Shown here in pieces: positions 11,508 to 22,532 of a stretch of 34,198 nt of DNA. The first letter of the stretch is position 1. Each line of letters begins with the position of its first letter. The translations under genes were made by a program, and so were the position numbers. Source of the DNA: Bifiguratus adelaidae (Eukaryota; Mucoromycota; Endogonomycetes; Endogonales); NCBI GenBank assembly GCA_002261195.1, contig MVBO01000156.1, positions 1 to 34,198 on the forward strand, in the 5' to 3' direction. The notes under the pieces are model-generated. The model was not told where the DNA came from. It made no database searches and saw only the letters and a program-made list of their open reading frames with translations.

Positions 11508-11798
11508 GCTCTCTGTCTTGCTTCACACGAGGCTTGCCGAGTGAAGGAGGGATTTGCTGACTATAAGCAATGAACACCCTGCCGCAGTAAGCGGAGGTAC
11601 CGCTTGTGCACTGGTCACACAACATGCGCATAGCCTGAGAAAGAGAACGTTGCGTTGCGCAGTCGATGCATACAAACTGCGCCGCCGTAAACTTTCAACC
11701 TCCTTCATTGTCTTCGCTTAAACATTCACATCAATGTTACCATATCGCCTTGTTTACAAACTATAATACACATGTAGAGTGTCTTGTCAAGCACTTGT

Positions 11799-12159
11799 CT
11801 ATGGATCCATCATCTTTGATCTTGGATCATTTCCGCTCACAACCATATACCGAACAGGTTTGCCTATAGCGAATGAGTCCCGAGTTCTGCAAACGCTGAT
11901 GGACTTGGACTTACCGTTGGAATGCTCGTTGGGTGCTTCTTCAATGATAATACGTCTTGGAAGTTTATTTTCCCAATTGTGCTTGCCAGCCGTGTATCCA
12001 ATGAATCCAGCTACCAAGAGTCCAAAGCTACGGATGCCAAAAGTAAGCGCCTCAAGTTTACCAGTATATCATGGCGACTTACAGGCCAAATCGCTTTCCG
12101 GTGTGATAATGGTGACTGCAGTGACGAAAACCTGCGCCTCTAGGGTAATGGTAGTCCAT
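11799..12159 (-). CDS. Small single-pass membrane protein of unknown function (84 aa)
   Basis: There are three exons: 12083-12159, 11915-12027 and 11863 down to 11799. The introns (11864-11914 and 12028-12082, 51 and 55 nt) both start GTAAGT. They end CTATAG and CCGTAG, and they splice in phases 1 and 2 to give one open frame of 84 codons plus TAG. Start: ATG at 12157-12159; no other in-frame ATG occurs before an upstream stop. The protein has a His/Arg-rich N-terminus (CSHHYHTGKRFG), one hydrophobic Gly-rich helix at about residues 25-40 (LFGLLVAGFIGYTAG) and a charged tail with KHNWENKLPRR and a run of acidic residues. The small size, single helix and basic flank would suit an organelle or ER membrane subunit, but that is a guess. 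I do not recognise the family. The consistent splice phases are the main support that it is real. Confidence 0.72.
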
Positions 12160-12761
12160 GTAGTTGAAATTGCCTGTAGTCTCGAAGGACGAGTCTCTAC
12201 AGCTGCGTCCTTGGCTCCCTTTTATGCTCTCGTTTGGTCGCCGACGGTTGACTAACAACGCAATTCAGGAAATGAATTTGATTGGCTAAATTCTCAGGTT
12301 GTCACACTCGGCTGCGGACGGCATGTAAGGTGCAGCAGGCTGAGTCAAAGGGCTTTGTGACACGCCAACTTAACCGGAGGCGTGAGTCGGATCCCTGAGT
12401 CAATCATGCTTTGATCAATGTATGCATGCAGTCATTGACAGGTAATTCGAAGCGAGCGGCTCTCAGGAAAGGCTTTGCCGTATCGGCTTACGCAGACACC
12501 CACTTTGCACCATCATGCTCGTTTTGTTCTTGTGGATCGGTTAGGTGAGAACACATAGACAACTATCTCAACATACCTTCTAGTAAACAAGCTGCATGCA
12601 TTACCCGTTGCCAGCTTTCCCATGCACGATACAAATCGCGACATTAGCGCTACATTAAGCACTTGTTAACAGTTTGCACTTTTGGAAAAATCTTGTATTT
12701 TAATCCAGGGACAGTGATAGAATATACATTAGATGCTCGAAATACTATAGACGCTGAGATA
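12160..12761. other. Intergenic between small membrane protein and transporter
   Basis: About 600 nt hold no gene I can support. They should contain the promoter of the 84-residue protein gene (next to 12159) and the 3' end of the amino-acid transporter transcript (next to 12762). The sequence turns AT-rich near 12650-12740. No clear terminator or operator was seen. Confidence 0.4.
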
Positions 12762-14557
12762 TTAGGCGACGGGAGAACCGCATCCGAAAGAAGTGGCGGC
12801 TGGAGAGTTTTGAAAGCCAGCAATGATACCTGTCACAGCGGAGTAGATACCGAGAATGGCGGTAGCAAAAGCAGCCAAGAAGAAGAGGAAATCGAAGAGC
12901 TTGATGTACCAGTGACGTAAGAGACCCCGAGTCCAGGATACTTGAACATCTTGACCACTTCCAGCAGTCTTGGGATCGAAACCTTGTGTCAAAAGCGCAT
13001 CTCGCTTGACCGTGAAACCCACCATCATGAGAGGAGGGAAAGTGTAGGTGAATTGAAGAATACAGACGGCAGCGACGAGGGCAGAAATGTTGGAGAATTG
13101 AGGGATGGCAGAGGCAACCACGAAGGCAAGGGCCCAGTAAGCAATAACCATGAAGATCCAGAGAAAGCGACCAGCCTTGGAGAGCAATTGCGGACCCTTG
13201 AACATTTGGACAACAAAAGTTTGATAGATGATCTTAATACCAATGTTTCCGTATAGACCGGCAGCAATCAAGGCAGACACAAGATTGATGGCATTAAGAG
13301 CGGTTTGTGCAGCATACCAAGTGTTGGGAATACCTTGGTTGGCGGGGTTGATGGTGAATTGGCCTTGCTTAGAATAAACGAATGCACCGTAAAGCATGTA
13401 GCAGGAGAAGATGACGGCTTGAGCGCAGACCATACCCTTCCAGAAGTCCATGGGGCGACGCATTTCACTCATAAACTCAACGAACAGCATGGCACCACCA
13501 TAACTGTACACGGCTTGCATCACACCGATGATTTGAAGAGCAAGAGTGTTGGGAACGAAAGCCATCGTCATGACAGGCTGGGTGATATCGCTCCCTGCTG
13601 CAGCTGCAGCAACCAAGTTTGGTCCACTGTAGGAGACAATGCCCATGGTAGCGAAGATAACAGATAAGTTCATCCAGATGGCAACATTGGCGAGCCAACC
13701 AAAGTTTTGCAGGCTACGAATTTGACCCACGATCATACCAGCCAGAGCCCAAATCAACACAAGCACAGAAAAGCAGACCTTGGCGTTGGCAATTTGACTG
13801 AGACCTTGGCCGTTTCCGAGGACGATGACAGCGACATTGAAGAGCAACTGGATGGATTGCAAAACGTTGACAGAGTGCTTGCCAGCCTTGCCAAAGATAC
13901 GACCAGCCAGATCACTGTAAGACTTGACAGGGAATTCGTCACTGTCCAATTGCAGGTACATGCGCCACAGTTGCCATCCAGTGTAGGCAGCGGCAACACC
14001 AAGGAAGAAGTACAACAAAACACCGGGAGCGTAACCTAAGAGAGTAAATCCGGTTAAACATTGGCTTGATTTCCATCAATTTCCAACATACCCAATTGAG
14101 AGAAAGCCCAAGGTGCGGACGTAGGACCAAGAATATCGGTAGTAATCAAGTAAAAGACAGATGACCATCTGGCCACACGCAGAGCCCGCTGCGCTTTCAT
14201 GTGGTCGGCAGAAATGTTCCATCCAGTCACAGGGTGAACATGGTCATTTTCGCTCGCAAACTGAGCTTCTGTCGCCGTTTCCTTGCGTCCGAAAATACTA
14301 AAGATGCCGCGTCTTGAACCATCCTCGGAACTGCCGGATTTGACATTAGCATCCTCGCGTTGGCGTTGAATGTAAGCCAATCTCAATTGCTCGGCGAAAG
14401 AAGGCTGAGCGGTGTTGAAGTCAACATATTCGCCGATGCCAGAGGCATACGCTTGATCAGCCGCATATTTCTCATCATACGGAAGAGGATATTGTACTGC
14501 AGATTCTCTTGGATCACCGCCCTCCAAGGCCATATTGTCAGGTGCAAAAGACGCCAT
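12762..14557 (-). CDS. Amino-acid transporter, AAAP family (Aa_trans)
   Basis: There are two exons, 14092-14557 and 12762-14035, giving 579 residues. The 56-nt intron (14036-14091, GTATGT to TCTTAG) falls in a Gly codon in phase 1 and restores AFSQLGYAPGVLLYFFLG. A soluble acidic N-terminus of about 140 residues precedes roughly eleven hydrophobic helices. The first transmembrane signature, DILGPTSAPWAFSQLGY, is typical of fungal AAAP permeases related to Neurospora Mtr. Later features are GNGQGLSQIA, ALQIIGVMQAVYSYGGAMLF and FVEFMSEMRRPMDFWKG. The family moves neutral or aromatic amino acids with protons or sodium at the plasma membrane or vacuole. Substrate and membrane cannot be told from the sequence. 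The frame is intact, stop TAA. Upstream lies a long gene-free region that may hold nitrogen-regulated elements. Confidence 0.93.
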
Positions 14558-15324
14558 TGCGTTTAGAGAGTGTAAGTAAAGGTAACAGAGAAGAGAGAGC
14601 GATTCCGAGTCTCGAGATAAGAGGTGTCCCTTTTATACGATTTGGCCAAACTCCCGAGCTCCTCCACACCGAAGGAATTTAAGTCTCAATCTCATCCCAA
14701 AAAGGAAAGGTTTCGGAAATTCGTGGACATTTTGACCAATAGCTTCGATCAGTATATCCAGGGCCGCTGACGTAAGAGAAATCGGTTGGGTCTGTATCAT
14801 GAGGTTGTCTCGAGCGGCCACGAGAGATCCACAGCAGAAGGCCTTGACAAGGAGCTCAGATGCAGTAATCTCAATGGGCAACATTATCTCCAGGATAAAT
14901 CGATCGGGCAGGGCCATTAATTGTTACATGGCGGGATCCAAATAGATTTCAAACAGCGACGGTAAGGCACACTCATGGTTATGCTATTTAAGATGATGCC
15001 AAGAGCCTACACGTGAGTTTCAAAATCATTAGTGGCAGGTACATTGGTCTAGGAAAGGTTATCTCGTCTTTTTATGGAAAGGTTTTCCTCGCGGCTGGAT
15101 TGGTGAAGTCGTGAACAAGGCTAAAAGATGAGGTTTCAGATCAGAGCAGATTGTACACAGTGGTAATTGGCTGAGTGAAACGCTCGCGTGGGCTTATGAC
15201 GATGCACCATTAGAACAAGTACACGCCGTGACGTATGGGTTTCCCACCCCGCGCACCTTGTGCAGACCGCGGTTGGTAGATCGACTTTTCCCGAGACTCG
15301 GGTAGTTTTGATATTGATTAAGCC

Positions 15325-15348
15325 AGCGGAGTAGCGGAGTAGCGGAGT
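15325..15348. repeat. Three tandem copies of AGCGGAGT
   Basis: Three perfect, directly adjacent copies of the 8-mer AGCGGAGT occur in otherwise unique gene-free DNA. It is a short minisatellite-like array. No function can be assigned, though such arrays sometimes hold repeated protein-binding sites. Confidence 0.85.
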
Positions 15349-15798
15349 GCGGGACCTTAATTTTGCATCTCCACCACCCTCTTCAGGGATATTGTTCCTA
15401 TGATACTCGTGAACTGCCTCCCCCTTCGAGTCGTCCGAGTCACACGCGTAAGACTTCTTGGTGCTGTTTAACCGGATCCCACAAATTTTCGGACAAGCAA
15501 AAATTTCTGGTCGATTGGATTGTCCCACTCGACCTGCTTCGGTATGATATCCAGTCAAAGATAGCCATGTTGTGCGAAGGCAGGAACAGCGATCTTTAAC
15601 CACATTGCGAGGTCTATATGTTACATGATACCATGTCTCGACGATACAGGAATAGCCTGCTTTATAGGTGTACTATAATGAGTTGTACTGCCATAGACAT
15701 GTCTATCCGGGGCCAACACAGCTAATGTGATTGTTCGTCCCAATCATCAACAGCAGTGTAATCGTCCGTGTGACATTACGACTCGGCTACTTTTACCC

Positions 15799-15814
15799 GC
15801 ACCGGTACCGGTGC
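15799..15814. promoter_or_regulatory. Perfect 16-bp palindrome, possible dimer-binding site
   Basis: GCACCGGTACCGGTGC is identical to its own reverse complement over 16 bases and lies in the gene-free region, about 570 bp before the flavoenzyme start. Its CCGG halves recall sites of dimeric fungal regulators, but no specific factor is implied. It could also be chance. Confidence 0.3.
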
Positions 15815-16388
15815 TAACTATAGCTTTCATGTCCTTGAGGGTGACTACTCAGGTTGACCTAGCTCCAAGTGCAAAAAGACGCCTCTTGGCCCTGCGAGTT
15901 CTTTGCCAGCACGACACCAGGTGCTACAGCAAGACATATATCTCTATTTGATTTAAGTGTTACTGAATGAGGTGATCCAACGGTATTTCGTAATCTGCTC
16001 ACTCGGAGAAGGGGTATCAAGCTATCACAATCTCAATGGCATGACGTCCGTAAGAGGCATCTTTCGCGACGGCAGATCAGTTCTAGCATTCAGAAAGTCT
16101 TCTCCACGCGCCGGCTGTGCACCGAAAACTGTCTGCTTTGGCAGTCTCTTCAATTGCTCACGGCGTTACTCTGTCATTAAAAACTCCCACTCATGATCAA
16201 GATCTTTTGGTCTGTAACAACGATGGTAGGGTGTGCATGCACTTCACATCTTGACCTCGCCAATGCACTCTTCCTTTCCATTGTATCCATTTTAGGCCTT
16301 GCGAGAGCAAATTTCGGATTTGACAGTCCTTGGGCATAAGCGATGATTGGACGAATATAAGGACTAGAGATTGAAATATGGGAGCACT

Positions 16389-18359
16389 ATGGCGACTATT
16401 ATAGATACGATTCTACCATGGAATGAGGGGGAAGGTAAATTATCACTGGTTGTGCTCATCCCAACTGAGGCTTTCTCTTTTCCAGAGCAACTGCACAAAG
16501 TGTTTCCACGACCCGAGAGGGAGGAAAATCCAACGTCGCCGTTTCTATCCGCCGGTGCGGCACGTTTGTTGTCCTTGTCGAGCTGCGTTGCAGTAGGAAC
16601 CCTTGATGAACAGGGAAGACCATGGGTATCGGTCATCGGCGGTCACAGAGGATTTGCCAGGGGATTTCCGCCTTCTAATCAAATGCCTGGAAGGGCAAGT
16701 GGATTTGATGCCGGAGCTGGAGGTCTGGTGGGCATGAGCACCTTTACGGGACCGAACGATCCTATTCTGCGCAACATGACGCAAACACCATGGAACGGCG
16801 AAAAGTATATGGTCGCTGGATTAGGCTTTCTGCCAGAAGCCAGGAATCGAGTCAAATTGTTTGGGCACGTCGCCCAGCATATGACGCAAACAGGAAAAGA
16901 TGGTAATAAGGTCCAGTTTGTGTGGGAGATAGAGCAAAGTCTAGGTAAGTGCAGTGTCGCGTTAGCAACTGAGAGCAAATGTTCATAACCCCTTATAGGT
17001 AATTGCCCCAAGTACATTTGGCGGCGCTCGCTGAGCTATGACGAAAGTGTGGAGGACCCGGATGTGATGGCCGCAAATGCGCCTATCGGCACTCTCGACC
17101 ATCTGACGCCCGAAATGGTGGACCTGATCCACGGATCTGACACATTCTTTATTGCGACTCGTAACGGCAATGTGGATATGGATACGAATCATCGCGGTGG
17201 ACCTGTTGGATTTGTACGGGTGTTGCCAGCGTTTGAGGGCAAGCAAGCGACTACGATTGTGTATCCGGAATACTCGGGCAATCGACTCTATCAAAGCCTC
17301 GGTAACATGATGTCCACGCCATTGGCCGGGTTGGCTTTCCCAAACTTCAGTACTGGAGATATACTCTATGTGACAGGCGTTACAAAGATCCATATTGGAT
17401 CCGACGCTGAGAGACTGCTGCCGAGAAGCAATCTTGCAGTGGAAATTAAGGTGACATCAGCGATTCTCGCCAAGAAAGGTTTGGCCATTCGGGAACAAGT
17501 GGAGCCTACGGATCATCATAGTTTAGCCGAACCTAGTCCTTACAATCCACCTGTACGCTATCTGATCTCGGAGCATGCGCCTGTCTTCACATCCTGCCAA
17601 GCAACAACACAGGGAGACGCCATTGTCACGTCGGTGCAACCTGTAACGAAAGATGTTGCCAGGATCACATTCAACATTGAACCGCCGTCAAAGGGATGGA
17701 AAGAGGGTCAATATGCCATTTTGGACTTTCGAAGCCGCCTGGATCACGGTTACCGACACATGAACGACGAAGATCCCAGACGACTCAATGACGACTTCAT
17801 TCGTAGTTTCACCATAGCCAGTACCCCGTCTTCTCCGTCAACACTGTCCATCCTGTTCCGAAAAGTGGGTATAGCCACCGATCTCATGTACCATGCAGAC
17901 CGTCATGAGGACTTGAGAATCCCCATCATCGGGTTTGATGGATCCTTCTCCATGGTAGAGCAACGACATCGGTCATTGCTCTATATTGCGGGTGGACTAG
18001 GCATCACGCCGCTATTGTCGCAATTCGATCAGCTGGATTCGTTGAAGGTAATATGGGCTGTCCGCACTCGCGACCTGGATCTGGTCAAGTACGTTCTCAA
18101 CGCCCAGCCAAGGTTGCGAGAGATTCTATGTCTTTACGTCACGGGAACCAAACCTGATAAAGAGCGGGAATGGAAGGAGCTAGGCGTCCCTTTCATCCCA
18201 CGCCGAATAGAGCAACACGATATTAGTGCTATTGCATCCGAGATCAAAGACAACAAGGCACCTGCTTGGTTCGTTTGTGCGCCTCCACTTATGAAACGAT
18301 CCATTATCGAGTGGATTGGAACAGATGGTGAAGTCTTTTCTGAAGATTTTGAATTCTAA
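16389..18359 (+). CDS. PNPOx-like split-barrel / FNR-type FAD-NAD(P) fusion flavoenzyme
   Basis: There are three exons: 16389-16434, 16486-16944 and 16999-18359, giving 621 residues. The introns are 51 and 54 nt, with phases 1 and 1. The N-terminal half is an FMN-binding split barrel of the pyridoxamine-phosphate-oxidase type: SLSSCVAVGTLDEQGRPWVS near residue 45, and a second barrel-like unit around DTFFIATRNG and NHRGGPVGFVRVL. The C-terminal third is a ferredoxin-NADP-reductase module, with the FAD motif RSFTIAS near 437, the nucleotide-binding motif AGGLGITPL near 500, and a WFVCAPP strand. It ends EVFSEDFEF, just where a 2Fe-2S domain follows in many relatives, and that domain is absent here. 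It likely passes hydride from NAD(P)H via FAD to a flavin-bound substrate in the cytosol; the substrate is unknown. The start was chosen at the first ATG in frame. It converges on the GH3 gene, with 38 nt between the two stops. Confidence 0.87.
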
Positions 18360-18397
18360 GAACAGTTGTGGTTGTACATACATGACCATGTTATCTC

Positions 18398-21050
18398 CTA
18401 ATACACCCATTGCATAGTCTTTTTCAGTGTAAAATGGAGATTTTGCACAATGTCTTTGGATGACCGGGCAATGATTATGTCGAAATCACCTTCTTCAGCA
18501 ACGAAATGCTCAGTCTTGTCGTCGTAGTATCCAAAGGCCATTCTATCCAGCGTAATGGACACCTGTTTGGTTTCACCTGGGTTCAAGCGGATCTTGGCGA
18601 ATCCCTTCAGTTCCTTGTCTGGTCGTGAGAGCTTGGCAAGCTTGTCGTGGACATAAACTTGGACCACCTCTTGACCCGTACGGCTACCAGTGTTGGTCAC
18701 ATTTACGGTCACATTGACAGAGACATTGTCAGCTGTTTCTGCCTGTTGCTGCACGGTAGCGTCGCTGTATTTATATGTGGTGTAAGAGAGACCAAATCCG
18801 AATGGGAAGAGCACATCGGTGCTGGTCTTGTCATAGTACCTGTATCCCACATAAAGGCCCTCTCCGTAGACTAGAGGATGCAATGAATGGACTGCCGATA
18901 ATGAAATATGCCTACTTACCAACTTTTCCATTCTCGCCTGGGAAATTGATAAAGGCAGGTGTGTCCTCAAGTCTCTTTGGGAACGTTGTTGGTAAACGAC
19001 CTCCAGGATCCCGTTGACCAAATAGGATATCAGCAATTGCATGTCCGCATTCCTGACCAGGGAACCAAGCTTGAAGGAAACCTTGCACCTCATCCAACCA
19101 TGGCATGGTAATTGGACTACCGGAATTGTTGACGACTATGGTCTTGCTGTTGGCCGCAGCACAGGCTCTGATGAGCTCGTTCTGACGTCCAGATAAGTCC
19201 ATCGACGAGCGATCGAAGCCTTCGGACTCCCACTCAAAGTTGAGACCGGTGAAGACAAGCGCAATGTCAGCCTTCTCGGCAACCTTGGCCGCATTCTCCA
19301 CGATAAGATCATCAATTGGCTCGAGCACCCCAATTTGGAAGCCGACCGCCGGTCTGCGGTAGGTGACACGATACTCCACAGTAATGGTGTATATCATGTT
19401 GGCCTTGAGCGTTATCTTGACCGTCTCCTCGTTCTCGCGTGTAGTAAAGTAAGCACCAGGGATGATCATCTTGTTCATTGAAAGAATCTTCTTGCCGTTG
19501 ACAAACATATTGGCCGGACCTGCCGCCACCAGACCGATAGTATATTCTCCATCCACCGGAGCTTCGAAGCGACATGTTCCGCGGCAACTGTAATGGTTTG
19601 CATCGATGCCGGCTGGCATAATGGCATTACACTTGTAACGACTGTTGGGGTAGAATTTAGTCGCCTTGACCTCCCCTTGGAGATCATCGTTATCAAAAAA
19701 CTCAATCATCATGCCTTCTTCCTTGCCGTCGAGGGTGATGAGGCGATCCTCGGCTAAATACGGTATGAGAGAGTGCGTGTAGGCCCCTTGAGCGTAGTTG
19801 ACCTCCACATTATATGGCGCCGCGATTTCTTGGATAGCTTCCAGCGGTGAAATCACATAGTGCGGACGCACGCTTGACGAGCCCCCGCCCAAGTAAATAG
19901 GCTTCTTCGCGGATAGACCAATCACGGCAATAGACTTGATTTTGCTGATATCCAGTGGAAGGATGCTATTATTGTTCTTGAGCAAAACCATGCCTTCAGC
20001 GGCGGCATTTCGCAGAATTTCATGATGTTCAGGAACGTCAATGGCTCTTTCGGGAGTGCTAAATACGTCAAAGGCGTCCTTGAACCATCCAGTCTTTTCC
20101 ATAACTTGCAACAATCGGCGAACAGAGTGCTGCCAAGTTTTGATTAGTTTGGTTGCACATCTAGCAGAATGACAACTTACATCAATGGTCTCTTCCTTGA
20201 TACGTCCCTGTTGCACTGCCTTGAGTACTTTTTCGCGTCTCCATAGGCCAGGACCTGGCATTTCCAAGTCCAAGCCAGCGTTCACAGCATCTTCTGTGCT
20301 ATACGTTCCAAACCAATCGGATATGACCAACCCGTCATAGGCCCATTCACCCCGGAGAATATGGTGAAGCGTGTGCGCATTTTCGGAAGCGTACTGACCA
20401 TTCACCTTGTTATAGGATGTCATGAGACACCAAGGGTCGCTTTCCTTCAGCGCAATATAGAAGGGCATCAAATAGATCTCTCTTAGAGCACGCTCAGTGA
20501 TCTCCGAGCTGATCGACATGCGTTCGGTCTCTTGATCATTGGCGACAAAGTGCTTAATGGTCGCAGCAATCTTTTCACCTTGGAGACCTCGAACGTAGGC
20601 GGCAGCGAGCTTGCCGGACAAGAAGGGATCTTCGCTATAGCATTCAAAGTTTCTACCTGCCAAGACTGTTCGATGAATGTTGACGGTAGGTCCGAGTAAG
20701 ATGCGAGCATTCTTGGTCCGTGTTTCTTCCGCGAGAACTTTTCCGATTTGCTCCAGTAGATCAATATTGAATGTGGCGCCGAGGCACACGCCGGTCGGCA
20801 GACATGCCGACTTGACCGAGAAGGTTCCTCCGCGGGCACCATTGGGTCCATCTGTCGTCTTAATGGAAGGGACGCCCTTTTCGGGTATTCCAACAGTACT
20901 CCACCAGTCTTTGCCCGCCAGTAACGACACTTTCTACGGACCAACGTCAACACGATTTCACGAGCACCGATCCAAGCCTACCTCTTCTAGAGTCAGCTTG
21001 CTTACAATCTTACCAATGTCCATGTTGAGGTAAAAAGAAGCAGGCGCCAT
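18398..21050 (-). CDS. GH3 beta-glucosidase with PA14 domain
   Basis: There are four exons: 20982-21050, 20181-20933, 18920-20129 and 18398-18870. Introns are 48, 51 and 49 nt in phases 0, 0 and 1, and the product has 834 residues. The N-terminus reads LTLEEKVSLLAGKDWW, the GH3 opening, restored by intron 1. DGPNGARGG and KHFVANDQE are substrate-site motifs. The nucleophile is Asp229 in LVISDWFGT. A PA14 domain (about residues 380-540, with EGMMIEFFDNDDLQGE) is inserted in the second catalytic domain. The likely acid/base is Glu577 in EWESEGFDRSS. A fibronectin-III-like end carries PFGFGLSYTTYKY. The enzyme releases glucose from beta-glucosides. No signal peptide is seen from Met 21050 (nor from the alternative Met 21023), so an intracellular enzyme acting on imported oligosaccharides is inferred. 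Confidence 0.94.
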
Positions 21051-21524
21051 AATCTCCGTTTCATATACGCTCGGCCGATAGCCGCATAGCTGGGAACAGT
21101 TTCCAAATGGGGAATTTTCCGTGTGGATGCGGGGTGAGTACCTCGAGGCAATGCCGAAGAGCACGCAGCCACTCTCCAACCATTGGGATCCATAGTGGAG
21201 CGAAATATTAGGATTAACAACATCACTCTAAGGTGCTTTGCTCTATCCTAGTTGGACATACCTGGTCTAAAGATCTCATGAAAAGCGTGGGAAACAGGCA
21301 CAGCCTACCTTTCCTTGAATGTCCCACGCCGCGGAAGGTGGCGCAAGTCTACGGCTTCTTGAACACGTCAAATGAGTGAAGAGCCCATCAATTGAGATTC
21401 TGCGCGCGGCGCCCATTGCGCGGTGCGAAATCTCCCAAGAATGAACCGGCCCTCAACACATGCCATTTTCACGCTCAAGTAATTTCTGCTGACACAACAC
21501 AGCTTGGTCTCTTCATCGCTTACA
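21051..21524. promoter_or_regulatory. Shared divergent promoter region, GH3 and SDR genes
   Basis: The 474 nt between the two divergent starts must hold both promoters. A reversed CCAAT box-like ATTGG occurs at 21182-21186. A longer minus-strand start for the GH3 gene (ATG near 21179) would add about 43 unlikely-looking residues. Nothing else is well supported. Confidence 0.5.
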
Positions 21525-22532
21525 ATGAACGTTGACAGGCTCTTTTCCGTCAAGGACAAGGTAGTGCTAGTGACTGGTGGGTCACGGGGTATTGGCTTGG
21601 GCATTGCTATGGTAAGGAGAGTTGGTCTTGTTCGGAAAACGGTATTTATTCGAGCTTTAGGGCTATGTGGGTGCCGGTGCCAAGGTCTATATCTCTTCTC
21701 GGTCTGCCGATGTCTGTGAAAATGTACGCATGGGACCATTGCTTACGTGACGACTGTGATCTGATGGTGTGTGTTTAGGTAGCAAAGGAATTGACCAAGA
21801 AAGGTCCTGGAAAGTGCATTGCGATACCGGCGAACCTTCAAGAGATCAGCGAATGCAAGCGCTTGATTGAAGAGGTTGGCAAACATGAAGGACGTAAGTG
21901 GGCACATCCTTCGCAACCTTGCGCATCGAATTAATGTCTGAAATTTGCAGATCTTGATGTGCTCGTCAACAATGCTGGCGCAAATTGGGCAGCTCCTATT
22001 GAGTCCTATCCCATGGATGCATGGACCAAGGTCATGAACCTCAATCTCGTCCGTATCTTCACATTGACCCAAGCGTAAGTCCACCGTTACCTCATCATAC
22101 GGAAATCTGCTTACATATGCAATTTTTAATAGTGCCTTGCCGCTTTTGACTGCGAAGGCAACTGCTGAAAATCCTTCTTCCGTGATCAACATTGGCTCCA
22201 TTGACGGATTCCGTACCTCCTCTCTCTTTACATTTGCATATGGCGCCTCCAAGGCCGGACTTCATCATCTCACTCGTCATCTTGCTGCTCATCTCGGAGA
22301 CAAACATGTGCTCGTCAACGCAATTGCTCCTGGTACTTTCCAGAGCAAGATGATGAAAGCAACGCTCGAAAAGTTTGGCGAGAGCATCAAAGCCAACATT
22401 CCGGTTGGTCGTATCGGCACAGCTGAAGACATTGCTGGTACATGTATCTATCTTTCTAGCCGTGCAGGACAATATACCAACGGTGCAGTTATTGTATGCG
22501 ACGGCGGTAGGCTTATCAATGCCAAGTTGTAG
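21525..22532 (+). CDS. Short-chain dehydrogenase/reductase, RhlG-like classical SDR
   Basis: There are five exons: 21525-21611, 21661-21723, 21779-21893, 21951-22074 and 22133-22532. All introns are 49-58 nt and GT-AG, and the product has 262 residues. The Rossmann motif TGGSRGIG lies at residues 17-24, NNAG at 95-98, catalytic Ser152 (VINIGSIDG), Tyr166 and Lys170 (YGASK). The later PGTFQSKMM and C-terminal VICDGG... strand complete a full-length classical SDR. Family members reduce keto or oxidise hydroxyl groups with NAD(P)H. The PSSVINIGSIDGF and IEEVG patterns resemble RhlG-type 3-oxoacyl reductases, so a beta-ketoacyl or similar small ketone substrate is possible but unproven. The frame is intact, and it is cytosolic since no targeting signal is visible. 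It diverges from the GH3 gene. Confidence 0.94.

Larger units (their letters stand above)
14558..16388. other. Long gene-free region between two divergent genes
   Basis: About 1.8 kb lie between the start of the transporter (minus strand) and the start of the flavoenzyme (plus strand), so both promoters should be here. Open frames at 14633-14917 (-), 15136-15603 (-) and 15727-15951 (+) have no domain or splice support. The region contains a small tandem repeat at 15325 and a perfect palindrome at 15799, listed separately. Confidence 0.45.

Noticed and set aside
13025-14039. Plus-strand and shifted open frames within the transporter gene
   Set aside because: They are shadows of the transporter exon, with no motifs and no splice logic.
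14633-14917. Open frame of 94 residues upstream of the transporter as a gene
   Set aside because: No domain, no matching splice partner and it lies in the expected promoter region.
15136-15603. Minus-strand open frame of 155 residues as a gene
   Set aside because: Composition is not protein-like, there is no recognisable motif, and it spans the AGCGGAGT tandem repeat.
21129-21134. GCGGGG match to the CreA/Mig1 carbon-repression consensus in the GH3-SDR promoter
   Set aside because: A six-base degenerate site is expected by chance at this frequency, and only one copy was seen.
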